Positions 46,750 through 58,800 of a stretch of DNA of 64,000 nucleotides are shown here, in pieces. The DNA is from Pseudomonas protegens. Its GTDB lineage: Bacteria; Pseudomonadota; Gammaproteobacteria; Pseudomonadales; Pseudomonadaceae. Under the pieces are notes generated by a model. That model saw nothing but the letters and a program-made list of their open reading frames with translations. It was not told the origin of the DNA and searched no databases. Positions within the stretch are counted from its first letter, which is position 1, and the number at the start of each line of letters is the position of its first letter. Where the stretch lies: contig NZ_CP031396.1 of the NCBI RefSeq assembly GCF_003363755.1, forward strand, positions 1,302,001 to 1,366,000, in the 5' to 3' direction. The translations under genes and the position numbers were made by a program.

Positions 46750-49233
46750 ATGAACATGCCAGCACCTCTTGGACTCACCCCCCTGAAAAAAGCCCTGCTC
46801 ATGCGCCATGCGCTGCGGCCGAGCTTGCGTCCCTATCTGCTTGGGGCCGTATTGGCGCTGCCCTGTGCCGCCCAGGTACAGGCCCAGCAAGCCAATTTCG
46901 ATATTCCTGCACAGTCCCTGGGCAGCGCCTTGCAGACTTTCGGCCAGCAAGCCGACCTGCAAGTGCTCTACAACCAGGACAGCGTCCAGGGCAAGCGCAG
47001 CACGGCGATCAAGGGCGCCTTGCAGCCCGACCAGGCCCTGTCGCAACTGCTGCGCGGGACCGGGGTGAGTTATCAGCGCCAAGGCAACACCGTGACCCTG
47101 GTGCAAAGCAGTGGGGCTGTGGAGCTGGGGACCATGAACATTTCCACTCAGGGGCTGGGGAGCACCACTGAGGGGACCGGTTCCTACACCACCGGACAAA
47201 GCAACTCGGCCACGCGCATGGACCTGTCGCTGCGCGAAACGCCGCAGTCGGTGAGCGTCATCACCCGCCAGCAGATGGATGACCAAGGGTTGACCGAACT
47301 GGCGCACGTCATGCAGCAGACCCCCGGGATCACGGTCAACCGCGAGAGCTCCGAAGGCTACGTGTATTACTCGCGGGGCTTTGAAATCCAGAACTTCCAG
47401 TACGACGGCATTCCCAGCCTGGGCACCGACGGCGGCAACATCCGCGACAACTACAGCATCGGCAACACCCTGATCTACGACCGTATCGAAGTGCTCAAGG
47501 GCGCTACCGGCCTGGTCAACGGCATCGGCTATCCGTCCGGGGTGATCAACATGGTGCGCAAGCGCCCCACCCGGGAATTCCAGGGCCACGTCGCCGCCGG
47601 CGCCGGTTCCTGGGACCGCTACACCAGCGAAGTGGACGTTTCCGGCCCGCTGGTGGAAGGCGGTGCGATACGCGGACGGATGGTGGCCGGCACCGGCAAG
47701 CGCAACAGCTTCATCGACTACCAGAAAGGTGAACAGAACGTTTTCTACGGCATTCTCGAAGGCGACCTGAGCGATTCCACCACCCTCAGCGTCGGCTACG
47801 ACTACCAGAAGAACAACAACGACGCCACGACCAACACCAGTTTGCCGGTGTTCTACAAGAACGGTAATCGGATCAAGTTCTCCCGTTCCACCAACCCGGC
47901 GGACAAGTTCGCCTACCGCAACCAGGAAACCCAGCACGCCTTTGTCGGCCTCGATCACCAGTTCGACAACGACTGGACCTTCAAGGCGACAGTCAATACG
48001 CGCAAGTACACCTCGCGGGAAATCATCGCCGGCATGTCCAGCGAGCACGTCAATCTCGACAACAGCCAGGACTATGGCTACCTGCCGCCGGGCGGCGTGG
48101 CCAACTTCGGCTCCAACAGCGACGAGAAGTCCTTCGATGCCTACGCCAAGGGTCCGTTCGCGCTGTTTGGGCGCACCCACGAACTGGTGCTGGGCTACAA
48201 CTATTCCCACGCCACCACCCGCTCCAAGCGTATCGACGGCACCACCACTGGAGTCATCGACGACGTGCTGAACTGGAACAACAGCATGCCCTACCCGACC
48301 GACTGGGCCTGGTGGTCGACCTTCGACATCAAGAGCACCCAGAAAGTCTCCTACGCAGCGGTGATCCTCAAGCCCACCGATGCCCTGAACTTCATACTCG
48401 GTGCCCGGGTCACCGACTACGACTGGCAGATCGATCGGGTCAACGCCCTGCGCCAACTGCCGAGCATCTCCACCACCAACTCCGGGGAAGTCATTCCCTA
48501 TGCCGGCATCACCTATGACCTGGACGACTACCACACGGTCTACGCCAGCTACACCGACATCTTCAAACCGCAGCCCTACAGCCTGGACGTCAGCGGCAAG
48601 TCCCTGGAGCCGCTCACCGGTCAGAGCTACGAAGTGGGGGTCAAGGGTGAATACTTCGACCGTCGCCTGAACGCCAGCCTGGCGCTGTTCCAGCTCAAGC
48701 AGGATAACCTGGGCGAGAATACCGGCGTCATGGGCGTTGACGGCTTCGAGGCCATGCGTGCGATCAAGGGCGCCACCACCAACGGCGTCGAACTGGAAAT
48801 GGCCGGTGAAGTGCTGCCGGACTGGAACGTCAACGCCGGCTACGTCTACCAGGAGTCCTACGACGCCAAGAACAAGCGCGTGGCCACCACCCAGCCACAG
48901 CACTTGTTCAAGGTAGCCACCACCTATCGCCTGCCTGGCGAACTGAACAAAGTCACCGTAGGCGGCAACATGCAATGGCAGAGCTCGACCTCCTTCGTCG
49001 ACAACAGCTTCGTCGATGCCGCCTACAACCAACTGCCCAGCCACAAATTCACCCGTGCCAGCTACGCCGTGGTGGGCCTGATGAGCAGCTACGACTTCAA
49101 CCAGAACCTCAAGGCCACGGTCAACCTGAACAACGTCTTCGACCGCAACTACTACAGCGGTATCGGCACCTACAACTCGATCTACTACGGCGACCCGCGC
49201 AACGTCATGTTCAACGTCAAATACAGCTTCTGA
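46750..49233 (+). CDS. fpvA: Ferri-pyoverdine TonB-dependent receptor with signalling domain
   Basis: A protein of 827 residues, the FpvA class. A long signal peptide ends near AQVQAQ. The STN signalling domain is next (QANFDIPAQSLGSALQTFGQQADLQVLYNQDSV and RGTGVSYQRQGNTVTLV). The plug has SLRETPQSVSVITRQQMDDQG, YDRIEVLKGATGLVNGIGYPSGVINMVRKRP, and the barrel ends in Phe (MFNVKYSF). It takes up ferri-pyoverdine with TonB energy and should signal through an anti-sigma factor (FpvR) to PvdS and FpvI. It lies about 100 bases after pvdE. A rho-independent terminator follows. Confidence 0.95.
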   Translation: MNMPAPLGLTPLKKALLMRHALRPSLRPYLLGAVLALPCAAQVQAQQANFDIPAQSLGSALQTFGQQADLQVLYNQDSVQGKRSTAIKGALQPDQALSQLLRGTGVSYQRQGNTVTLVQSSGAVELGTMNISTQGLGSTTEGTGSYTTGQSNSATRMDLSLRETPQSVSVITRQQMDDQGLTELAHVMQQTPGITVNRESSEGYVYYSRGFEIQNFQYDGIPSLGTDGGNIRDNYSIGNTLIYDRIEVLKGATGLVNGIGYPSGVINMVRKRPTREFQGHVAAGAGSWDRYTSEVDVSGPLVEGGAIRGRMVAGTGKRNSFIDYQKGEQNVFYGILEGDLSDSTTLSVGYDYQKNNNDATTNTSLPVFYKNGNRIKFSRSTNPADKFAYRNQETQHAFVGLDHQFDNDWTFKATVNTRKYTSREIIAGMSSEHVNLDNSQDYGYLPPGGVANFGSNSDEKSFDAYAKGPFALFGRTHELVLGYNYSHATTRSKRIDGTTTGVIDDVLNWNNSMPYPTDWAWWSTFDIKSTQKVSYAAVILKPTDALNFILGARVTDYDWQIDRVNALRQLPSISTTNSGEVIPYAGITYDLDDYHTVYASYTDIFKPQPYSLDVSGKSLEPLTGQSYEVGVKGEYFDRRLNASLALFQLKQDNLGENTGVMGVDGFEAMRAIKGATTNGVELEMAGEVLPDWNVNAGYVYQESYDAKNKRVATTQPQHLFKVATTYRLPGELNKVTVGGNMQWQSSTSFVDNSFVDAAYNQLPSHKFTRASYAVVGLMSSYDFNQNLKATVNLNNVFDRNYYSGIGTYNSIYYGDPRNVMFNVKYSF

Positions 49234-49258
49234 TTCCCTCCAGTTGAACCCCTCCCTG

Positions 49259-49286
49259 CCCCGGTCACCGGGGCGGGGATTTTTTT
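49259..49286 (+). terminator. Rho-independent terminator after fpvA
   Basis: A 7-bp perfect GC stem (CCCCGGT with ACCGGGG around one base), then a short spacer and seven T, about 26 bases after the fpvA stop. Confidence 0.85.
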
Positions 49287-49540
49287 GCCCGAGGCGCCAG
49301 CCTCGACCCGATGTTTCGCCCCCAGTCTTCGGCATTGCCATTGGATTTGCGCTCCGGCGAAGAGGCCCGCAAGCCATACAGCGCCCGAGCCAAAGCCTTG
49401 TTGGCAAGCCAGCTTCAGGGGAATGAGTGCGCGCGTTCAGCTTCAGGCCGGCCGCAAGGCCGCCGTCTGGCTCTTGATTTTGATCTTGATCTGAACGCCC
49501 CGTTAACCACTATGGCCGAACGCAGGCATTGAGCCGTGGG

Positions 49541-49744
49541 TAACCCGGCAGGGATGCCGGGTTAGGCGCCACCCGGCCGGGATGGCCGGTGGCGGCCCAC
49601 GGATCAACGCCGGAGTTCGGGCATGCCTCGCTATGCGAGGCACCAAGTGGAGGGGCAAAGCCCTTTGGTTACTTTGGGGCCCCAAAGTGACTCGCCGTAA
49701 GGGCGAAACCGCCAGCCGCCGCACCCGCAGCAATGGATATGCCC
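49541..49744. repeat. Structured intergenic repeat with stacked hairpins
   Basis: Within about 200 bases there are several symmetric units: TAACCCGGCA with TGCCGGGTTA (49541-49564), gccacccggcc with ggccggtggc (about 49568-49593, imperfect), TGCCTCGC with GCGAGGCA (49624-49642), and a perfect 18-bp palindrome actttggggccccaaagt (49671-49688). The last part, 49716-49744, recurs at 10205-10233 with one mismatch. Open frames here are not genes. Such dispersed elements are common between genes in pseudomonads. The remaining bases up to 49836 show nothing else. Confidence 0.7.
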
Positions 49745-49836
49745 CCTCCCAACCGCCAGCGGCCAGCCCCGCAGCAATGGACCTGTACTCCAACCCACGC
49801 CGCAAAAGCCCAACCACCACCAGATTTCCCCCATCC

Positions 49837-49870
49837 AAAAAAAACGGGAGAACAGTCACCTGTCCTCCCG
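49837..49870 (-). terminator. Rho-independent terminator of the NRPS operon
   Basis: On the minus strand the stem CGGGAGGACAG with CTGTTCTCCCG (one mismatch, 4-nt loop) is followed by eight T. It lies just after the NRPS stop at 49894, so no further module belongs to this transcript. Confidence 0.88.
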
Positions 49871-49893
49871 CCCATCACACCAATCAACGATAC

Positions 49894-52800
49894 CTAAACC
49901 CCTAACAGCACCTCCCGCCTAACCGGCGTCCCGCCCTGCTGCGCCAACACCTGCGCCAGCGACCGCTCCGCCGAACCATCGGCCAACAGCCAGAGCATCT
50001 GCACCAACTGCAGATTCAGCGCCTCTACCGCCGCCTCGCTGAAGGCATTGAGACGATGGTCATAGTGGAACTGCAACTGCCCCTTGAGCTCGACATACAA
50101 AGTCAACGCCGAACTGGTCTGCTCGAAGCTGTGCATGCTCTCCAGACGCAAATCACCGACATCCCCACCCGCCGACGCCGCACTGACCGGATAGTTCTCG
50201 AACACGATCACCGTGTCGCTCAACTCCCCGCCCGGCAACCCGGCCCAGCGTTCGATATCGCTCAAGGCACTGTAACCGTGCTCGCGCATCAGCAGGTTGC
50301 GCCCTTGCAGTTCCTGCAGCCAATCACCCATACGCTGACCCGGCTCGATACTGGCCACCAGCGGCACATCGTTGATGTACAGCCCCAACTGCTGCTCGAT
50401 GCCCTTGAGCTGTGGCGGGCGTCCGGCGATGGTGGCGCCGCAGGCCACCGTCGACTGACCGCAATGCACATGCAGGAGCAACAGCCAGGCCGCCTGCACC
50501 AGGGTGTTGGCGGTGATCTTCTGCTGCCGGGCGAAACGGGTCAGTTGCTCGGTCTGGGCCTCGTCGAACTCGAAGTAATGCTGACGATGCCCACCCCGCT
50601 GCCGATCGCCCTGGGCCATCGCGCAGGCACTGAGCAAGGTCGGCACCTTCAGTGGCTTGAGCTGTTCACGCCAGAAGCGTTCGTCGGCCTGCTGGTCACG
50701 GGCCTGCAGCCAGGCAATGTAGTCATGGTAGCCAGCCGGTCGGTGACTGATGGCCTGCCCGGTGTAGGCCGCCAACACATCGTTGAACAACTGGAACCCG
50801 CTCCAGCCGTCCAACAGGATGTGATGGTTGGTACAGATCAGCCGGTAGCGTCCCTCCCCCAGCTTGATCGCCTGCAGACGCAGCAACGGCGCCTGGGACA
50901 GGTCGAAGCCCTTGAGCCGGTCAGCCAGGGCCAGACGCTCCAGCGCAGCGCTGCTCAACACAGTGCCGTCGAGCTCCTGGAACGGCACCTCGACCTGCTT
51001 GTGGACCACCTGCAGCGGCTGCACCAGGGACCCGCCCCAGACAAAACGGCTGCGCAGGATCTCATGGGTATCCATGGCCTGCTGCCAGGCCTGACGCAGT
51101 CGCTGCGGGTCGACGCCTTGCACATCCATGCACATCTGGTTGACGAAATCCCCCGCCTCATGGTCCTGCAACTCATGCTGCAACAAGGCCTGCTGCATCG
51201 GCGCCAATGGGTAGATGTCCTCGATCTGCGCCGGCACCAGCGTCAGGGCGTCGAGCTGTTCCTGGGTCAGCCGCGCCAGCGGGAAGTCCGATGGCGTAAC
51301 GCCGCCGCGGGCCTGGCAGCAATGCTCCACCAGTGCCTGCAGCGCCTGGACATAGTCCTGGGCCAAAGACTCGATCTGCGCACTGTCGAACATGCGCTGA
51401 CTGAAGCTCCAGTCCAGGCGCAACTGGCCGTCGTACACCTTGCCGCTGATGGACAGCCAGTTGCCCAGGGGCGCATCGATGCTGGCATCCGCGCCATGGG
51501 CCTCGGGCGCCGGAATGAATAGCGCCTGAGGATCATCGAAACTGCCGTCGAACTGCCCCAGGTAGTTGAAGGTGACCCGAGGCTGGGCAAGCCCCTGCAA
51601 CGCCTCGCGACTGGCGGTATCCCCCAGGTAACGCAGGGCACCGTAGCCGATCCCCTTGTTGGGAATGGCCCGCAGCTGTTCCTTGATCCGCTTGATCGAA
51701 GACTCGGCGCTGTCCCCGGCGCTCAGGCGCACCGGGAACACCGAGGTGAACCAGCCCACGGTGCGGCTCAGGTCCAGGTCCTCGAAGAGTTGCTCACGCC
51801 CGTGGCCTTCCAGCTGGATCAGGGTCGACGGCTGTCCGGTCCACTGCCCCATGACCTGGGCCAGGGCCGCCAGCAACAGGTCGTTGACCTGGGTCCGGTA
51901 GGCGGCTGGAGCGCGTTGCAGCAAGCGTTGGGTGGTCGCGGCATCGAGCTGGACCTGCACGCTGCCAGCGTCGCGGCTCAAGGCCTGGGTGCCAGGTTCG
52001 ACCCCAGGCAACGATGCCTGTGCGCCCGCAAGTTGCGCGCGCCAGTAGGCCAGTTCGGCCCGGGCCTCGGGCCCATGGGCATAGGCTTGCAGGCGTCGGC
52101 CAAAGGCCTGATAAGAACTGCTCTTGGCAGGCAACTGCAGCGCTTGCCCGGCCAGCGCCTGGGTGTAGGCGCTTTGCAGGTCCTCGAACAACAGGCGCCA
52201 GGACACGCCATCCACCACCAGGTGATGGGCCACCAGCAACAAGCGCTGAGTGGAGTCTGCCAGGGTCACCAACAGCGCCCGCAACAAAGGCCCGCGCTGC
52301 AGGTCGAGGCTGCACTGGACCTTCTCGCAGAGCTGCTCCAGCTCGGCGGCGTTGGCGGCTTCGGCCTGCCACAACAGGTCCGGACCGGGCCCGGACTGAT
52401 CCAGCGGACCATGGCTGGCACTCCAGCCTGCGCTCCCCTGCTGGAACTGCAGACGCAATCCGTCGTGATGTTCAAGCAAGGCTCGCAAGCCCTGCTTCAG
52501 GGCCAGCGGGTTCAAGGGCGTGGCCGGAATCAGCAGCACCGACTGATTGAAATGGTGCCGCTGGGGAATCGGCTCGGCAAAGAACAGACGCTGGATCGGC
52601 AGCAGCGGCATGTCGCCGCTCACCAGTCCCTGGTCGATGTCGTCCTGCACCCCGCACTGCGCCACCGCCGCCAGCCCTCCGATGGTCTGTTGCTCGAACA
52701 GGTCCTTGGGGGTAAAGCGGATCGAGGCCTGACGCGCTCGACTGACCAACTGCAGGGAGATGATCGAGTCCCCGCCCAGCTCGAAGAAGTTGTCGGTCAG

Positions 52801-55800
52801 ACCGACCTGCGCCAGCTTCAGCACGTCCTGCCAGATCTGTGCGAGGCGCTTCTCCAGATCGCTGCGTGGCGCCACATAGGCGTGGCTGGCCTGGACCATT
52901 TCCGGCATGGGCAGCGCCTTGCGATCCAGCTTGCCATTGGGCGACAGCGGCAAGCGTTCGAGAAACAGCCAATAGGACGGCACCATGTAGTCGGGCAGGC
53001 AGGCCTTCAACGTCTGGCGCAGGGTTTCACGCAACCTTTCCTGATCTTGCTCGTTCTCAAGCACGGTCGCGGCCGGCACCAGATAAGCCACCAGCCGCCG
53101 GCCATGGGCGGTGTCCTGGGCCAGAACCACCGCCTCGCTGACCTGTTCGTGGGCCATCAACCGCGCTTCGATTTCGCCCAGCTCGATGCGGAAGCCACGG
53201 ATCTTCACCTGGTTGTCGATACGCCCCAGGTACTCGAACACCCCGTCACTACCCTGGCGCACCACATCCCCGGTGCGATACAGACGTCCCCCCAAGGGGC
53301 TGTAGGGATCGGGAACAAAGCGTTCGGCGGTCTGCGCGAAACGCTGCAGATAACCTCGCGCCAAGCCATTGCCGCCGATGTACAGCTCTCCGGCGACCCC
53401 CACTGGCAAGGGATTGAGATCGGCATCCAGGACATAGGCGCTGCGCTCGCCGACGCAATGGCCGATGGGCGCATAAGCAGCCTTGCAAGGCTCACCGGCA
53501 GCGGTTTTCCACACCAGCGGCGTGACCACGGTTTCGGTGGGCCCGTAACCGTTGATCATGTACTGGGGACGCAACACCTGCTGGACCAGCTCGAAGCTGG
53601 CCTGCGGCATGGCATCGCCGCCAAAGCTGTAGAGGCGCATGGGCGGCGGATTGCCGACCCGCTGCACATGTTCCGCCAACTGATGCAGGTACGCCGGAGG
53701 AAAACCGGCCATGGTCACGCCATGGCGGCGAATCGCTTCACAGGTCTGCTCCGGGGTCCACAGGCTGTCGTCACGCAGCAGCAGGCTGGCGCCGCAGACA
53801 AAGGCGGTCAGCCAGCGTTCATGAGCGCCGTCGAAGGAAAACGACAGGAAGTGCAGTTCACAGTCCTCGGGCGTCATGCCATAGCGTTCGCCGGTGGTGC
53901 GACAGTGCATCGCCAGCGGACCATGGGCCACGGTCACGCCCTTAGGCTGACCGGTGGAACCCGAGGTGTAGATCACATAGGCCAGGCTCTCTGGCGCCAC
54001 TGTTACCGCAGGCGCGGTCAGCGGATGCTGCCCGACCTCCAGGCGCGACAGATCGAGCACCGCCAGACCGGCGGCCGAAGGCAGGCGCTGCAACGACTCG
54101 GTGTCACTGAGCAACAGGGCCATGCCGGAATCCGCCATGAGGTAGGCCAGGCGGTCGGCTGGGTAGCTCAGATCCAGCGGCACGAAGGCGCCGCCGGCCT
54201 TGAGCACCGCCAGCAAGGCCACCAGCAGCCCCTCGCCCCGGGGCAATGCCACGCCGACCCGGACCTCCTGGCCGACCCCACGGGCCACCAGTTCATGGGC
54301 CAGGCGGTTGGCCCGCTGGTCCAGTTCTGCGTAAGTGAAGCGTTGCCCGGCAAACAGCACCGCCTGACGCTCCGGCCAGCGTTGTGCGAGGGCACCGATG
54401 CTCTCGTGTACCGCCGGCTCGATCCCCGGCGCGACGGGCGCTATGCATTGGCTCGCCGTCTCGGCCGGGGTCAGCAGCTCGATGGCGCCCAGTTGCAACT
54501 GGGGGTTATCAATCAGTTGCGCCAGCAGGTGCAGCAGATGGCCGTTGAGGCGCTCGATCACCGCCGCGCTGAAGGCCTCCCGGGCATAGCCGTAGCTGAT
54601 GCTCAGGCGCTGCTCCAGCGCCACCGCCACCGACAACGGATAGTTGGTGCGTTCACGACTGTGCACGGCACCGAAGCGCACGCTGGAAGCCTCCTCCTGC
54701 TCCAGGGCCTGGGCCACCGGGTAGTTGTCGAAGACCAGCAGGGTATCGAACAGCGCTTCACCGCTGCTGCCGGCCCAGCGCTGGATATCGTTGAGCGGCG
54801 TATGTTCGTATTCGCGCAGTTGCAGATTGTGCGCCTGCACCTGTTGCAGCCACTGCGCCACGCTCATTTGCGCATCGGGGGTGGCGATCACCGGCAAGGT
54901 ATTGATGAACAGACCGATCTGCTGCTCGATCCCCGGCAGCTCCGAAGGACGCCCCGCCACCGTCGCGCCAAAGGCCACGGTGCTCTGTCCGGTATAGCGC
55001 TGCAACAGCAGAAGCCAGGCCGCCTGCAACAGGGTGTTGGCGGTGACTTTCTGCTGCCGGGCGAAGGCCACCAGGCGCTCGGTCCACGGCTGGGTCCAAT
55101 CATGGTGGAACTCGCCATGGCCGGCATCCGCGCCCGGGTTTTCCAGGGCGATGCTGCCTGCCAGCCGGGTCGGGGTCGACAAACGCCCCAGTTGCTCGCG
55201 CCAGAAACGTTCACAGGCGCTCAGATCCTGGCGTTGCAGCCACTGGATGTAGTCGCGATAACGCCCCGGAGCCTGTGGCGGCACCACCCCGGCGTAGCGT
55301 TGCAGGACCTCGTTCATCAACTGCGAACTGCTCCAGCCATCCATCAGGATGTGGTGGTTGGTGTAGATCAGTTGGTAGTCCTGGGCCGTGGTCTGCACCA
55401 GGCACAGGCGCAACAACGGTGCACGGTCGAAATGCGCACACAGGCTGCGTTCTTCGCCGGCCAGCGCGTCAAGGGCAGGCTCGCTGGCCTGCCCGTCCGA
55501 CCAGTCGAGCACCCGGAACGGCAGCACCAGCTGACGCTGGACAATCTGCACCGGTTGCTCCAGCTCCGCTTGCCAGTGGAAAGAGGTACGCAGGATGTCG
55601 TGGGCCTGCAGGGCATCTTCCCAGGCCCGGCGGAAACGCTGCGGGTCCAGGCCCTGCACCGACACCCGGAGCTGATTGACGTAATCGTCGCTGGCCTGCT
55701 CGTAGAGGGTGTGGAACAGCATGCCCTGCTGCATCGGCGACAAGGGGTACAAGTCGGCGATGGTACGTGGGGCCACCGGCAGCGCATCCAGCTGAGCCTG

Positions 55801-58800
55801 GTTCAACCCGGCCAGGGGGAAGTCCGATGGCGAGACGCCCGCCGAGGTATCCAGGGTGCAATGCTCGATCAGCGCCTGCAGTTCCAGCAGGTAATCATCG
55901 GCCAGGCGCTGAACCGTCTGCGGCTTGAACAACTGATGGCTGAAGCTCCAGCTCAGGGACAGTTCGCCCCCATAGACCTGGCTGTTGACCGTCAACCAAT
56001 TGCTCAGTGGCGCCTCGTGGTGACGTTCGTCACCGGCCGCTTCCGGCGCCGGAGCCAAGAGTGACTGCGAGTCGAAGCTCTGGTCGAACTGCCCCAGGTA
56101 GTTGAAGGTGATCCTCGGCTGCGCAAGCCCCTGCAGGCGTTCGCGGACCGCGTCCGGCCCCAGGTAACGCAACGCGCCATAACCCAGGCCATTGGCCGGG
56201 ACCCGACGCAAGTCCTCCTTGACCGCCTTGATCGAATCCGAGAGTGGCTGCGCCGGAGTCAGGCACAGCGGATAGAGACTGGTGAACCAGCCCACCGAAC
56301 GCGACAGGTCGACATCGGCAAACAGTTCCTCGCGCCCGTGACCTTCCAACTGCACCAGCATCTGCGAATGCCCGGTCCAACGGCAGATCACGCGCGCCAG
56401 GGCGGCCAGCAACAGGTCGTTGATCTGTGTGCGATAGGCCTTGGGGGCTTCCTGCAACAGCTGGCTGGTCAGCTCCCGAGGCAGCCGGGCATTGATCGCC
56501 GTGCCATGGCACGCCAGGTTCGCCCCGGCGGGATAGTCCAGGGGCAGGCCCTGAGGCGCCTGCTCCAGTTGCCGGCACCAGTAATCCAGTTCGTCGGTGT
56601 GCCCAAGGCGCTGCGCCCAGTCTTGCAGGTGCACGGCCCAATCCTGGAAAGCACTGGTCTTGGACGGCAGGACCGGCACCGCACCCTCGGCCAACTGCCG
56701 ATAAAGGCTTTGCAGGTCCTCCAGCAGAATCCGCCAGGACACGCCGTCCACCACCAGGTGATGGATGACCAGCAGCAAACGCTGGCTGCCATCGTCCAGG
56801 TCCATCAGCACCGCGCGCAACAGAGGCCCCTGTTCCAGGTCGAGACTGCTCTGGGCCTGTTGGCCCAGTGCCTGAATAGCTGCGGCATCCGCCACCCACT
56901 GCCGCCAGAGGCTGACCGGCTCGGGATGCTCCTGGTGTTCGGCCTGCCAGAGGCCGGCGTGCTGTCGGTACCTCAGGCGCAACGCATCGTGCTGCACCAG
57001 CAGTTGGTTCAGGGCGCGCTCCAGCAGCGGCACCTGCAACGGCTCGCGAGGGGTCAGCAGCAGCGACTGGTTCCAGTGCTGGCGCTGGGGAATGTCGCTG
57101 GCAAAAAATACCTGCTGGATCGGCGTCAGCGGCATCGGGCCACGCACCGGTCCCTGATCGATGAACAAGGCCGTGCCTTGCTTGGCCACCGCTGCCAGCT
57201 CAAGAATGCTCTGGCTGCGGAACACGTCCCGGGAGGAAATCTGCAAGCCCGCCTGGCGTGCGCGGCTGACCATCTGGATGGCGATGATCGAGTCGCCACC
57301 GAGTTCGAAGAAGTTGTCGTTGATACCGATTCGCGGCTGGTTCAAGACCTCCTGCCAGATATCCACCAGTGTCTGTTGCACGGGGTTCTGTGCCGCACGG
57401 TAGAGGTCCTGCGGACGGCCCTGCTCAGGGCGCGGCAAAGCCTGGCGATCCAGCTTGCCGTTGGGGCTCAGGGGCAGCGCCGGCAGCAACAGCAGATGGC
57501 TGGGCACCTGATGGGCCGACAGGTGCGCGTTCATGTGCTGCTTGAGCCCTTCCTTGCACTGATCCGGGTCGAGCCCGGACTGGCACACCAGATAGGCCAC
57601 CAACTGCTTGCCCTGGGGTCCATCCAGGGCCAGTACCGCACACTCGCGCACCCAGGGATGACTGTGCAGGCAGGCCTGGATTTCTCCCGGCTCGACCCGG
57701 AAGCCACGAATCTTGATCTGCTGGTCGATGCGCCCGCAGAACTCGATGCTGCCGTCGCGGCGGTAGCGCACCTGATCGCCAGTGCGGTACAGGCGGGCGC
57801 CGCCCTGCGGGTCGAAAGGATCGGGGATGAAGCTGGCAGCGGTCAGCTCAGGGCGCCGATGGTAATCACGGGCCAGTCCGGCACCGGCCAGATACAGTTC
57901 GCCCAGGCTGCCGACGGCGGCCGGCTGGCCTTCGCTGTCCAGCACATAGGCGCGGACATTGGCCAGTGGCCGGCCCAGGGGAATCGACGCAGCCTGGGAC
58001 CAGTCGCCCTCCACGGCCTGGGTCAGGGCGCCCACGGTGCTTTCGGTCGGCCCGTAGTGGTTGACGATCCGGCACTGCGGCGCCAGGCGCTGGATGCGCT
58101 CAACCAGGCTCACCGGGCAGGCTTCGCCACCCAGCACCAGGCACTGACGTGGCAGCACCGCGCCATTGTCCTCACCCAACAGCGCCGCCAGGTGCGAGGG
58201 GACAATTTTCAGCACATCGATCTGTTGCTGTTGCAGGTACTGGCCCAGGCCCGCACCGTCCACCGCCAGATCGGCGCTGATCACATGCAGCGCCTGGCCG
58301 CCGCACAGGGCACCGAACAGCACCGTGTGCCCAAGGTCCGCCGCCGGCGTGGACACCAGCGCCATGCTGCGGGCCGACGCCAGCGGCAGACGCTGATGAA
58401 TGGCCGCCACGTAGTTGGCCAGGGCGCCGTGGCTGATGGTCACGCCCTTGGCCCGCCCCGTTGAGCCAGACGTGAAGATCACGTACGCCAGGTGTCCGGG
58501 AGCCGTCAGGGGTTCGAGGTTGTCGGCACTCAGGGCCTGGCGTGCCGGCGAATCCTCGAGGGGCTCGATACAGAGCCCGGGCAGATCGGCAAAACGCCCG
58601 ATCAGCTGCTGTTGGGCCAGCAACTGGGTAATCCCGCTGTCCTCGATCATGCCGTTGAGGCGTTCCTGCGGGTATTCGGGGTCCAGAGGCACGTAGGCGC
58701 CGCCGGCCTTGAGCACCGCCAGCAGGCCCACGATCATCTCGATCGAGCGTTGCGCGGCAATGCCCACCAGCACATCCGGCCCCACGCCGCGTTCGCGCAG

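Noticed and set aside
49582..49905. Small open frame with GETASRRTRSNGYAPSQ
   Set aside because: It lies in the dispersed intergenic repeat; the same translated string arises from the copy near 10.2 kb and is not a gene.
51790..56064. Open frame of 1,424 residues on the plus strand inside the NRPS gene
   Set aside because: Antisense shadow of conserved NRPS modules; composition and repeats mirror the real gene.
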